Under the pieces are notes generated by a model. That model saw nothing but the letters and a program-made list of their open reading frames with translations. It was not told the DNA's origin and made no database searches. A stretch of 64,000 bases of DNA from Polytrichum commune. Its lineage: Eukaryota; Streptophyta; Polytrichopsida; Polytrichales; Polytrichaceae. The stretch covers positions 35,301,180-35,365,179 of the forward strand of contig OX485808.1 in the NCBI GenBank assembly GCA_950295325.1. The letters are read 5' to 3'. This document shows, one piece after another, positions 22,835-36,400 of the stretch (the stretch's first letter is position 1; each line of letters starts with the position of its first letter). The position numbers and the translations under genes were made by a program.

Positions 22835-25800
22835 AATCACCTCTTTTAGTCCTCATGGATATCCAAACCATCATTGGGCATAAACAAGGTGAAGTCAAAA
22901 AAATTAGTGACAATGCATTCCCATTTGGCACATGATGATGAGAAATTTTATCCAGTCAAATACATTTAGATATTGTGTCACAATACCTTCATCTCATCAC
23001 ATGAACCCTCACTTGTTGATTACCAAACCAAAATGTGAGGATAAAGATGGTGTTGAATAGATAGTAGAATATGAGGCAACTCATCATTTTTAAAATTGTA
23101 ATTCAGGGCTCATCCAAATCCTCATCAATGTAGCAGATTAGGGAAGTGAGGGATGGAGAGCTCTGAATTGTTGTACAGTACAATCTTTGTTCTGGGTGGT
23201 CATGTAGCTCCTCAATATCTTCTACCTTTCTGACATCATTCGTCGTCTAATCCCAAGTCTTTACTATCTTGACTATGATTCCTACTACTAGGGTATTGGT
23301 TCTACATACTACCCACCCTTCACTTAGGAAGTCAAACTCTCTTATTGACTCAAACAATTTCTTCTAGTTCTTGGTTCTCCTACCTCTTGATCTAATATTG
23401 TTCTCTACCACCTCTAGTGTTCTTTCAAACTTCTTAGATTCCTTGACATAAGAAGATGTTAACAATACTTCTTTTGAACCAACCTTTAAGATCCCTAATA
23501 TTGCTAACCATATGTTCTTAACAAGAACAATGCAAACTATCTGACGTTCTTGAACTAAGCTATACACACCCATCTTCCATAATTTCAACAAACATCTTCA
23601 CTCCTTTATTCCAAATGGTAACCACTTCCAAGACCTTCATAACAATTGGTCACCCTTGACATTGTTCACTCCACACTTAAGTGCTTTCCTTCTATTGTTA
23701 TCTCAACTCCCTACTTTTAATCCTAACCACACCTTCAACAATGGTTCTTCTTCCCTAGTGTCTTCTCTTTCATCCTTATATGATCTTTTTTTTTTGCTAC
23801 TAACCCTTATCCATGCTTTTGCTTATTTATTTACAATTTCCTTGTAATTACAAAAGGTAGTTTCTATCTACCATTTACAATATTGTGTTGTTCATGTCTT
23901 AGGCATGCATACTCCAATCATTTTTAAAGTGAAAACTATGTTTCCATCCCTAATTGTGATGTAATTTTCCATGTTACCGATAACTAGAGCACCACATATT
24001 GACAATGAAAGTATCCAATTGCAAGTTTTTGTAAAATTAGAAGATGAAGTTCCAAAGTATGTGAAATCGATAACAATTGGACCTTATGCTAGAATATTGT
24101 GACCTTGAAATTGTCAGTTATGAAATCCTTAATAAAGCATGACCAAATTCAAAAACAATCATGTGTGACTGGATCCTCAACCAAATGCTATCTCAATAAA
24201 TTTCTATTCATGTTGTATCTTCACACATGATAATGAATCAACGGTTGTTGAGATTTCGGAGTGTCATGGTCTCTCGGTTTTGGGTTAGGCCTACCTCCAA
24301 GAGGTGATTTTGAAAATAGTCCAAGCAACCATGAACCACAATCCATTTAATGCCATGTAGGAATCCATGTAGATTTTTACATCCATCTTGCATTCACGTA
24401 CTCCGTTAGTCCCTCAAGCATAGTGTGAAGCGAAATCAGCCTTTTCCACGAATGAGAGTGCCTGAAGTGCAATGGTCACGGGCCCTCAGTCTCGTGTGGG
24501 AAGTGCCCCTTAGTGAATACCTTACGACCGTGTGAAAAGCCTTGCCTATATAACTTTGTGACAGGCTCCTAATGAGAGCCCTTCTTGAAAGCTTCCACTT
24601 GCATAAAGAGCCTCGTGCTGATACACTTTAAACTCTGTAGTATCACACCTGTGGCAACCAAAGTGCACGTGATATTACGGAGTTTTGTAGTGTTAACATG
24701 GATGCGTGATACTATAGAATTAGTGTAACATGTGACACTATGGAATAACACAAAGGAAAATTATGTGAGGACAAATTGAATTCGTTCTTCCGTCACCTAC
24801 GCTAGTGTGGTCCACTCCACTTGGCTTTCCTGGACAATGTGACGGACGCATGCACCAACATTCAACAAATGGCATAAGAAGAAGAAGAATAAGAAGAATA
24901 AGAATAAGGAGGTGACACTCCACATGTTGACACATGGCACACTGCGAGGGTGTGGGTTGACTTCTTGGGTGGTTTGCATTAATGACAAATTTCATGATAT
25001 AAGAGAAAGAAATGTGACGATGAGGAGTGAGATTTGAACTACGAACATCCGTTCCCTAGGATTTCGGGATATTAGAGAGTATGTGACATTATGGGGGTTG
25101 ATATTACGGAGTTTAGGGTGTATTCCAGCTCAAATACTGACATGTTGTCTACATTTCCACAATATACATGTGTCACTGGCGTCATCATGGAACTCAATGT
25201 TAAAACTTATAAAAAGTGCAGTAAGAGGGAGCCCCCATGCTCAGTGGCATGTGGCAGCCATGTGAGCACTGGCATTATATGGGAGGCATGCATCATGCTC
25301 ACTTGGCACATGTGGGAGGCATTAAGTTAGTTATCAATCCAACCGGTGAAGTTGTTGTTGTTGTTGTTTTTATTTTTTTTGTTTGTTTTTGTTTTGTTTT
25401 GAGACAGAAGGTCGACATGGCAGCGCCAAAGCACACGAGGCATTCGACCACTCTCCACCATCATCCGGTAGTTTAAGGTCATCTTGGATTAGGTGAAGTT
25501 GCTTCTTCATGGTCATAAATCATAAATTCCCCTAACTTAGAAATTCACATCAGCATTCTCCTCCAACACCTCCAAGGGCCACTTCACACATGAGACTCAA
25601 GGCTCGTGACCATTGCATTCTAGGATCTCTCATTGGTAGAAAAGGGCGAGAATGTCCGAGTTCATTGCACACTAAGGGCCAATTTACACTATGGACCATG
25701 AAGTTGGACCATGGAAGAGGGCCGCTTTCAATGGTTCGAGTTCATGGTCCAACTTCCATGGTCTGACTTCTTAAAAAATTGTTTTTGAAAGCCTTGGGCC

Positions 25801-26065
25801 CCTCATTTGGTGTAAATTGAATGTGGACTGAGAGAATGACCATGCACCAAAAAGTGAATGTGTTGATTTTCTTCAATACATGCCCAAAAATGACAGTCTT
25901 GAAAAAAATTCAAGTTTGACCATTCTCTCGTCTTCTCTTGGGCTTCACTTGTCTTCACTTCTTGCTAAATCTGTCAAAGATGTGGCTTGCAAATCTTCTC
26001 ACAACAACTTTTACAAAAAAAATGAGCAATGTAATTTGTACATGTGACATGTACCTTGTGTTCTC

Positions 26066-26216
26066 ACTACACTAAATAGGATATTTAGTGTTTGATTATA
26101 TTTAATGTTGTTACCACCCTACCTTGCTCAACACTAATTTTCAATTCTTTGATAATTAGTTTTAGAAGATTTGCTAGAAGATATGTTGGAATTCTCCTTT
26201 TATCATTGTGTGTGTG

Positions 26217-26247
<31 letters not shown>

Positions 26248-26415
26248 CATATCCTTAGTAACACTAAATTCAAACATGTAACTTCCACATATTAGCATAG
26301 TTGATATTTAGTGTTTGAGTTTACATTTAATGTTACTTACTTTCATATGGTTATTGATATAGTGTATGTGTTTGTATTTAGTGTATCAAACACTAAATAT
26401 CCCATTTAATGTAGT
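26066..26415. mobile_element. MITE with inverted ends (ACTAAATA...TATTTAGT)
   Basis: The left end reads actacactaaataggatat and the right end is its near reverse complement, extending through 'tttagtgtttga'. The interior contains a TG/T microsatellite. A rearranged inverted copy lies inside element 2 at about 47580-47960. Target duplication not resolved. Confidence 0.7.
26209..26247 (+). repeat. TG microsatellite followed by a T run
   Basis: (TG)11 is followed by 17 T. It lies within the MITE. Confidence 0.9.
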
Positions 26416-27490
26416 AGAAAAGTATGTGAAAAAGAACCGCAATCATTTTCTCATTGCTGTTTTTTTGACCACCTTGATCTATAGTCATTGAACAACTACA
26501 AATTTTTCTTTTTCGTTTTTCAATTATAATGTTTAAAAGTATCTGGGCGTGTAATATACCGTTCGCAAGGTATTTTCAAGACATTTCCAACGGTGTATTA
26601 CAAGCCCCAAAATTCCAAAACATTTTAGTTGGTAGACCAAAAAAACAAAGCTATACTCGAATTCTTGAGTCCTAGATGTCCCACGTTGTTTGGTGAAACA
26701 TGTGGGAGCCGGTTTGAGGGGTAGGGCAAGGTAGAAATAGTACGTCTCATGAGCTATGATATGATCAAGGCACATAGGAAGTAGATTTACTTCTCAAGAT
26801 TCAATATAGCACATAGATGTTGAAAAGTGTGCCTTGTGAGCCTTACCTAGTGGGAAGAGTTGTAGTTTAAGCCCCCCCAAAACAAATTCATCAAAATTCT
26901 ATTATAAAAGCATTTCTCTACCATGGGCCCTTGCCTTTTCCTACCAGACCACCTCTCTTGCCTCTCACACCGCAAAACTTGTTGGACCATGTCAGTGGAT
27001 TAATTAGGCTTTAAAATATGTCTTTTGGGGACCTCGACCTCCATGATCACTCTGCCATTTTTCCCTTCATGTAAACCGAAGTGGTCCTGGGATAAGTTCA
27101 ACAACCAATCAACGCTCTTACAATGCCTTGGGACGACTTCTTGGTCCATAATGTAAACATGCACTAGAAGGTAAGGCATGAGAGCCCAATGTAGATTCTC
27201 ATGGATGAAAAGTCTACATGGATTCCTACATGGTAAATTAGGGTTTCCCCCACCATGCCCACCTTTTTGCACTTGTAGTCTCCCATTTTGCAGAGTTGTA
27301 TCCTCTTTTCTTTTGCCACATGTTTGATCAGGGATGAGCCTTCCCTCCCTAGTCTAAAGGAGGCCAGACAAATATAGATACGAGCCGACCCGTTAAAACG
27401 CCCACAATGATCTCCCCAACAAGCAACTTCCTTAGTTTGACACTGATTCAAGAGCAACTAACTTAGTTGCATTGCGCCACAAGTATCATT

Positions 27491-30400
27491 ATGTCAGGCT
27501 ACGAGGAGCATAGAGAGAGTGATGATCAGGAGGGAACTGATTCAGATGTGTTCGTGATGCCTTCAAAGCGAGGGATCGACATGACGGATCCTCAGTTCGA
27601 CCCAGAGGAGTTCATGGACATGCTAGCCCGGGAGTTCGCAAGCATTCAGCGAGAGAAACTGCGAGAGATTCTAGCCAGGAATGCAAGTGTGGAGTATCTG
27701 CAGCGCCATGGACTGAATGGGCGGACTGATGTAGAGAGCTTTCGAAGGTTAGTGCCGGTGGTAACCTATGAGGATTTGGAGTCTGATATTATGAGCCTGG
27801 TTAATGGGAAGACTACAGCGCCCATTCTCACCGTGGACCCAATCGAGAGTTTCATTATCAGGTAGGAATTGAAATGAATCTCTTTCAGATGTGATAGGTT
27901 ATGCAGAAATAGTTACATGATAGTACTGTCTAGCCATGAAGAAGTTCCAATGTGCTGATACTAACATTGTGAAATGCAAACTAGAATTGTGCTCACTTCA
28001 GAAAGTTCATTGATGCTGAAATTCTCTTGATTCTAGTATGAATCTTCTCATATGCACTAATACTATTAACCTTGTGAATCACAAGCTAATATATGTTGCG
28101 CTTGAATCAAAGCCCATAAGCATAAGGCGCCTGCGAGGTTTACGAAGAGGATTCTGACTTCTCCAATAATTTTCTACGCACTTAACACTGTAACTCAGTC
28201 TAGGTCATTGTGAATTTCCAACTTAAATTGAGCTCCACATTCAAAGCTCATTGATGCGGAGATTTGCTTGATTTTTCTAGTATGAATGTACAATTGCTAA
28301 GATGCACTGATAATTTGAAGGAAATTCTTACGTTTTTCCTGCACACAAGAGAGAATTGTGCCAAGAGGGAATGCTGTAAATCGCCCTTGTGCATGCTTGT
28401 GACTTATTGATGCCAAGATTCTGTTGGATTTATTATGAATAATTTCTTTCCAACTTGACATTGTTCAGTCAAAGTCATTGTAAATCGTAGATTATTGTGG
28501 TCGTATCGCAGACTATTGTTTGGAGCGATTATTGGTTGCTACTTCATTATTGATTGCTCGCATTCTGCATTGGAAGATACCTTGGAAGTTTGGTTCAAAG
28601 GCCAAGGTTAAAGAATTTGGACCTGGTTTATGTATGCCTAATTGAAATGGTGGACCTCTGGTTCCTGCTTTTTTTGGATTGATTGTCAAATTCAAGCCTG
28701 AACTGGTTAAGCTACATTGAGGTCAAATTCGGGCTTGTAAGCTCACCAAACATGCTAGCTTCAGCTCAAAGTTTTCTCTCCCAAGGGCATGACACGCATT
28801 TCTTGAAGAAGTGAGGAATCCATTTGAGTAGAAATACAAGACTTGTACTCCCAATCCTGACAGTCTGGCTTGGTCAACATTCAACAAGTCATTGGATGCT
28901 AGACAAGTTCTTTGCATTGTTGGATCACTTAAGAATCTAACAGGATGCCCTAAGTTGGTTGTGGGATAGAGCTTTTAAATTTGACTTCATTTTAAAACTG
29001 TCACGACCCTCTTACCATTAATCAACATTCTATATTGAGTTTTATTATTGTTGGCTTGCCGGTGCTGATTAAGTACAGACCACAAAATTTGATAATTGGA
29101 ATGGAAGTTTGTGAGTGCAGCTCAGGAACCACAGCAGGGAGGCCCAAGTACTTCCTAGGAACATCAACACTTTATGATGGCGGACATCACTTTGAAGACA
29201 TCAAAAGTGCACTGTTATACAGGTGCTGTAACCACGTTTTTCCTCTTAGAATTTTGAGATATTCATTTGGAGACACTGCTCTGACCAGAATAAGTTCATA
29301 CTTTCGATACGATGTGGTAATTTAAATTTGCTGATGAACACCCTCTCTCAAAGTGCTGCATATACAGGTGCTACCAAATTCTTCCTCTCTAATTCAAAAG
29401 ATAATTCTGTGAAGACTGCATTGCTGTGACCAGATCAAGTCCATCCTTACTTTGTGATCACAGTATTTGATATTTTAATTTGATGAATGAGAAGTATTGT
29501 TATAAAAGAAAACTTGGAGAAAGTAACTTGTAATGTGTGGGTGATGGCATTAACAGATTCTTTCCAAAGCTTGAGCAAGGTTTATCATTCTCTCTGTTAT
29601 CAGCCGGAATGCAATGGGAAACTCCATCAGGGATCAAAGGTGGAGGCTTGTTCACAAACTATTACAGAAGCTCCAGATTCACAAACCGAGTGCGCAACCC
29701 AAAAGATGAAATGTGTGCTCCAGATGCAGTTGTTTTGTGTAATGACATCAACCAAGGCATGTATTGTCACCTTGTCTGTGCACTAGCCCAATCAACAAGC
29801 ATTGTCAGACTCTATACCTTATTTGCTGGTAAGTCCACATTCCATTGTCTGCATTGTTTAACAGGGTCCTCTATAAAACATTTATTACAGATTGTTGGAC
29901 TTTACACCCTGTTTTGAATGTCACTCTTGCATGGCAACTCTCTCCTTAAGAACACCAAGTTTACTAAATCACTTTCCCATCACTTCTGATGACAAGGAGA
30001 TTTGCTATCTCATAAAGGGTTCACCAACATGCATGGGGATGAATCTATTGATACCATTTCTATCTAAATTACAATATGCCATAATTAGAACTTATTAGAA
30101 GCATGTTTTCTAAGGGAAGGGTCACTACCCAAACACCTTAGATGTTATTTCTCACTTTTAACTTTTAAGAAATTTTATTAGATTTTATAGTCTGAAAAAT
30201 GTTTATCTAACAAAGCAACTCCAAAATAATGTTCCCATCAACATATTTAGCAGCTCCAAAGCAAGCTTTAAAGACTCTATTCATTGTGGGCACCATGGAT
30301 GAAAACGGTGCTTGGTCGCCATGTTGCATCACAGGTAGTGACGTGGACTTTAGTTGTTGCATGATGTCACAAGATGTGATGCAACCCTTGGTCATCATGT

Positions 30401-33400
30401 CGTGTCACAAGACGTAATGCCCCATGATATGTATTTTTAAAATTTTCTTTAATTGTAGTAATACTTTTAGTAGATGATTTTAACTTGTTTGGTCGACTAT
30501 TCTAGTCAATTGCTAGTAGCAATCAACTTTTAAAAACCAAAATCAATAATCAAATTTTTTTGGACAGTTAGAAGTTGGATGCAAGATCTGCTCCATATAT
30601 TTTTGGAATCCTTTGATTTTTTTTTAAGGTTTTCTTTGGAGTTCATTGCTAGTAGCAGTGGATTAGCTAGGCAATTATAGCAATCCAATTAGGGTAGTTG
30701 ACTAGCTTGTCAATTACTCTTGGTTGACTATAGTAGTTGACTAGATCGGTCAACATGGTAATCAACTATTTATATGAGAAAATTGGACCGTTAGATCTTG
30801 CAACCAACAAGATCTAAAATGGTCTAGATTTAGATTTTGTGGATTTTCTTCTTTTGTAATCAACTACTATGTCTCTTGCTATTTTGCAGTCGACCATCGT
30901 GTCGATTATAAAGTAGCAGTTCATTTAGTAGTTGACCATGGCATTGACTGTAGTAGTTTACCCTTGGGTAAACTACCAAACTCACCCTTGGTAGACGTGG
31001 CTGTTTTCGGTTTTGCATTATGTCACCGTTAGAGGATGTGATGTGACGTGAAATCCCTAGTGGGTGCTGTAGGTAGTTGGGACCACAAGTGTATCATGAT
31101 ATTTTCTTGGAATTGAAGAAAAAAAGACAAAAATGATCATTTTAAGAACATGTTAAACTCACCCTATCCAAAATGAAAAAATTAATTCACTGAGTTGATT
31201 GCCGATCATAACATTAACAAACCTCCTGCTCCTTCACGTTTTCTAAATAAAAGAGATCATGATACATGAGAACCTTACCACGGGCATTAGTATTTTCACT
31301 GTTATTTAAGATTCACAACATATTATTCCCGACCCTTGGCCATATGATTCTCTTGGTTAGGGTGAGTAAACATGAGGCTTAACAATGTTACGATGGTGCC
31401 CTCACTGATCTGGATAGATGAAGCTGATGAAACGTATGAGATTTAGTCCGAAGAGACCTACCATGGTCCATTATTTCAGGGATCGTGGCTTTTGATGCCT
31501 AGAGAAGGGGTCCCTTGGCCTGGAGTTGAACAATGTTATGATCTTAATCTTCTTCACCTTGTTAATGAATGTGTACATTTGTTGTTGCAGTAACTATGGT
31601 TGGAGCGATTCGCGAGTTGCAGGAACAGTGGACCGAGATAGTGGAAGACATCCGGACTGGCACACTCAACCCCAAGATCACGGAACCGGAAGTGCAATCC
31701 GAAGTAGAATCAAAAGTGTTGAATAAACCCAACCCCGAGCTCGCGAGCAAGATCGCAATGGAATGCTCCAAAGAGGATTGGGGAGGCATAATTCCGCGTC
31801 TGTTTCCAAACGCGCAATTGGTCGAATGTATTGTTTCTGGAAGCATGCACCAGTATGTTTCAGCTCTTCAACGTTTTTCCGGCCACCTCCCAATCTCTTC
31901 GCCAGTTTATGGCTTGAGCGAAGCCCATTATGTGGGGTTCAACGCCAACGGAAACGCCTCGACCGCGGAGGAGACATATATGTTGTGGCCAGAAGCCGCA
32001 TATTTTGAGTTCATTCCGGAGGACAAATCAGGCGGCGAGGATGGAAATAAAGATGACGGATTTCGGGTGCTGGAGGTTGGCGATCTGGAGCTTGGAAGAG
32101 ATTATGAGCTATTGCTTACGACCGTGAGTGGTACGTATAATAAATTCCTTCCCTCATGATGTCATGCCGTTGAATCAACACTTCAGTCATCAAATCTAAC
32201 AAAACCATTGCCCGAGTGAAACTACTAATTCAACGAGTTAATTATATTCCTAACAATCCCAGAGAACAGGTGCTATTGAAAATATCACTTTAGTCTTCAA
32301 TTGTCTGAATCACCCACTATCCTTCAAGTTAATTACATATTAAATCTAGAGAACGGGTCATTGAGTTTACTTCAGTTGCTCTAAGAACCATTCCCCTAAG
32401 AAAGAAGTTACAATAAAGAAGGCTGTGTGAAGTTTTGAAGTGTCACTCTACCTGTTTTATGTTGGTCTCACCTTCTTGAGATGAGGTTGAAGTGAACTCC
32501 GATAGACCATGAAACTTTATCCATCGGATGCTATGCATGACTTCAAGTTACTAGGTTTTCCATCTTTTCAAACTTCTTTGGTCTCTTTGCCCTCAAGCTC
32601 TACATTGATGTGTGCAATTACATTGACCCCCTGTTAATCTATCGATATCCCACACTATTTCGGTTATTGTTTACCATATTGGGAAAGTACATGAAATATT
32701 TTCTAGTGTGGTTGGTATATGGACGAATAAACAAATCTACACAATTTTGTGATATGGTTTTGACCCAAGATGATTTCCACGGGTATATACTTAACCCATT
32801 CTGGAGGTCACTGTAATTGCACATCTTAGTGTAGTTTGAAGTGAAGTGGGACAATATCGCCATCTTCCACCTTTGAGAGATCTTAGAATTCCATGGTTAT
32901 TGGCCCTGAAGTTCTAGTGTAAAGTGTCTGAAGCAATCGGTGCACTAAATAGTGCACATGGTTTTTTTAAAGTGCATGGATTCCTACCCATTGACCTAAA
33001 TTGACCCTTAAACATATGTTTACAGGTCTATACAGGTTCCAAATTGGAGATATCTTGAGGGTAAAAAGTTTCAAGAGAAATTACCCGATATTTGAGTTCC
33101 TCCGACGCAAGAATGTGATACTTAGTGTGAACTTGGAAAAAACTGATGAACCCGAACTTCAAGCTGTTATTGACAAAGCCTGTAGACTTCTCAAGGGGAC
33201 ATCTATGGAGGTTGTGGATTACACAAGCACAGTCGACCTCGCCTTGTTACCAGGCCACTACATCATCTATTGGGAGATGGTCAACAATGAGTAAATTTTT
33301 GCAACTATACAAAACCGTTCAAAATGCAAAGAATCCTATATAACATGCTCACAATGTCTTTGGAAACATCAACTAACTATAACACATCTAATTTATTGTG

Positions 33401-36400
33401 GATTATTATTTATCGGAGTTGAACAACGTACAATCACTGTTGAGAATATTGTATGTGCCGAAGGACTATTTCACCTGAGATTTAACATGGGCCGTGTTCA
33501 CAAATGTGAGTATGACACTTGGCAAATTTCTTGCAAATAGTAATCACCTTGACATGTACTAAACAACACCTTATGGTATTCCAATAGATATGGTTGTCTA
33601 CCTCATCACAATAAGGGGTAGGTCACACTAGGATCCATGACCAAATAAAACTTCAAAACCAAGAGATAATATTGGTTAAGGAAGATGTTTGAATTTACTA
33701 ACTTGTCGTAAGAAACAATAAAGTGGTATTAATGTGGCACCACTCTCCCTTAATCTTGCTGATCCCAATTCAAGAAATACTCCTCTTAATTTGAGAAACC
33801 ATAATTCATGGTTGGGTTCAATCTTCAATTTAAAAATTCGAAGGTCCATCAAGAGATATTTTGGTGCCCAAGTGGCTTGGAATTAGACCCTAACCCTAAG
33901 TGTGGAACTTTTGTCATGTTTTAGGAACTTGGATGAAAGTGTGTTGCAAGAATGCACAAACACAATGGACTCGAGCTTGAACGATGTATACCATGAAGGG
34001 CAAGAAACACTATATTCGTTAAATTGAGACTTTTTGGGCATTTTGAGACATTCACATAAATAAGAACAAGGATAAATGGAACACATATTGGAGAAAGTTG
34101 TAAGATGCGAACACTTTGAAGCAGGTGTTTAGACCAAGAACCCCATAAATAACTCATATTTGTGATGGTTTAGGGTGGGCAATCCAAATCTTAGACCACA
34201 TTTAAGGGGAAACCTTAAAACATTCATATTATTGCACACAAAATATTAGAGCTTGTATGAATATGGTTTAGGTAGGGCAATCCAAACCATAGATCTTATT
34301 GAAGGGTTAATATGTTAACCAATATAATATTGCATACAAAATATTCCAAACTCATATTTGTGATGGTTTAGGTAGGGCAATCCAAACCTTAGACCATATG
34401 GAAGGGGAAATCATGTCTAACTTGTATTATTGCAAAAAAAAAACATACAAAGTGTGGCATGTAAAATGCATATCATGCTAACACCACACATGCATTGGAT
34501 AGTGCGACCCAAAATGTTCTTGCCTATGGCCCAAAACCCTACGCCTACTATGGCCTATCTAGCCTCGGATACTACCTCTTTTTCTTTTGCTTTTTTTTTC
34601 TTTTGCCTCTTTTTCTTTTGCTGCAGCTTCTTTTGCTCGCATTGCTTCAACATTCCTGAAAATCTCCGCCCCGCGACTATAGCCATTCTTGGGGTGAACG
34701 CCATCAATAACACATTTTGTATTCCGTCGGCCGCCCGAATTATACGACGAAGAATTTGAATACGATGAAGTGGACTGTCTTGCATTTCTGGTCATGGAGT
34801 AGAAACGCTCCAACTCGATGGACGCACTAGACCGCATAGGTTTACGGGTGGGAGCAACCTGCAACGCGTCAACGCAAGAACACATGTGTTAGTTTAGGGA
34901 GGAAGACCCAAACGTGTCACACATTCATTTTTTAAGTGCAAAATGATTGTAATGCGCGGATAACCATGTTTTTTTTGGGGGGGGGGGGGGGTTCACCTTG
35001 TCACCGGGGGCGTTCCCGTCGGAGTTGGCGAGGAGGGGCAAGGCATCCCGCAAAGGAATAGGAAGGGTTCCACTCTTCGTAGGCCGAGCGTCCATCCGCA
35101 GCCGCCGTTGAGGTGTACTACTGCCGCCGGGCCGAGAGGGGGATGTCCGGACGCATTTGCGATTTATGCCTTTGAGCGGTGACGGGGACGCAGATCGCCG
35201 GAAGATTTGCTTGGGTGGGGGGCTATCGACGACGCCGGCGTCAAGAGGCTCCTTGGAGTAGTCGATGGTTGACGCGGCGTCGTAAACGGTCTCGTAGAAG
35301 AAGCTCCCCAAGTCTGACTCGCTGACGACGTCAATCGAGGGCTCCAAACGCTGGAGCCAAAATTGGAACAAAACAAAACCCAAGGAAAAGGGGGGAGATA
35401 GAGCGCGTGAAAATCAAGATACATATGAAGCGTAAATTACACAAAATGGGTAGGCGCATATACACACACACACATACAAACACACGTACTGTCTCAAATG
35501 AGCTTGTTAAATTTCGCGTGAGATAACAACTCTCTGTACAAATGGTCTCGTGGATCCAAGTATCTCTCGCCTATGGGATTATTCCTAACAAAATTGTTTA
35601 CGGGAAGTTCGCTTCCCCAGAGCGCCTGGAGGTATTTACTAAGGTCTAACAAAAATCGGTCCCGGACCTTCTCGACCGTCCACGTAGGGCACACTATGAA
35701 GTTGGCCGTCGGGTTCAACATGTTCTTTGCGGCGCTGTCGTCCACCATGAGCGTGTTCTCGCGGGTGGGGCGGACGTCGTAGGGGACGCCTATCAAGGAC
35801 GGTCGCTGGTCCCAAAAAATGGGCTTCAAGACCTTGAGGTATTGGGGGGAAGCGGGGTTGTTTGGTTTTTTGACGACTTTGCCGTCCTGTGTGTACAATA
35901 TTCTACAGGCTTCCTGTGCTAGGACCATGCAGGGGGGCTCGATGCCCTTGAAGATGAACTCCACGACCGCATTGGTGTTCTCGGCCGTCATGGAGCTCCA
36001 CACGACCACCCACCATCGTTGTTGGGCGATCTGGAGGAAGGTCCGAAGCCACGGGCGGAGGTGAACTAGTTTGCTCTTTATGAACGTGGGCGGCCCGTCG
36101 TAATTAGCGTCCTCGGGCTTGCAAAAGGGCACTGTGGGGGCCCTAGGGCAATGAACGCACTGCACGAGGACACCGTTCAGGTCTAACACCAGGAATCGTT
36201 TCTTCGGCAGCGGGGGCGGGGCGGGTAAAACCGGGGGGGCCGCCGTGCTGCCCTCTGCGCTCCTTGGAGAAGAGCGTCGGGGAGCCGCTACGCTATGCTC
36301 CGAGCCCTGCGGATACGAGCGAGAGAAAACGGGGGCGACTTATGTCATGCTATGTCCAAACGAAGCATTAAGGAAACGAGCGTTCTCGGTGCAAACACAA

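Larger units (their letters stand above)
21516..27490. other. Gene-free interval with foldback elements
   Basis: No reading frame with recognisable coding character was seen on either strand. The stretch holds the end of the MULE remnant (to about 21890), two foldback elements (22312-22460, 22677-22834), a MITE (26066-26415) and a TG microsatellite. The part 22840-26060 shows nothing I can name. Confidence 0.5.
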
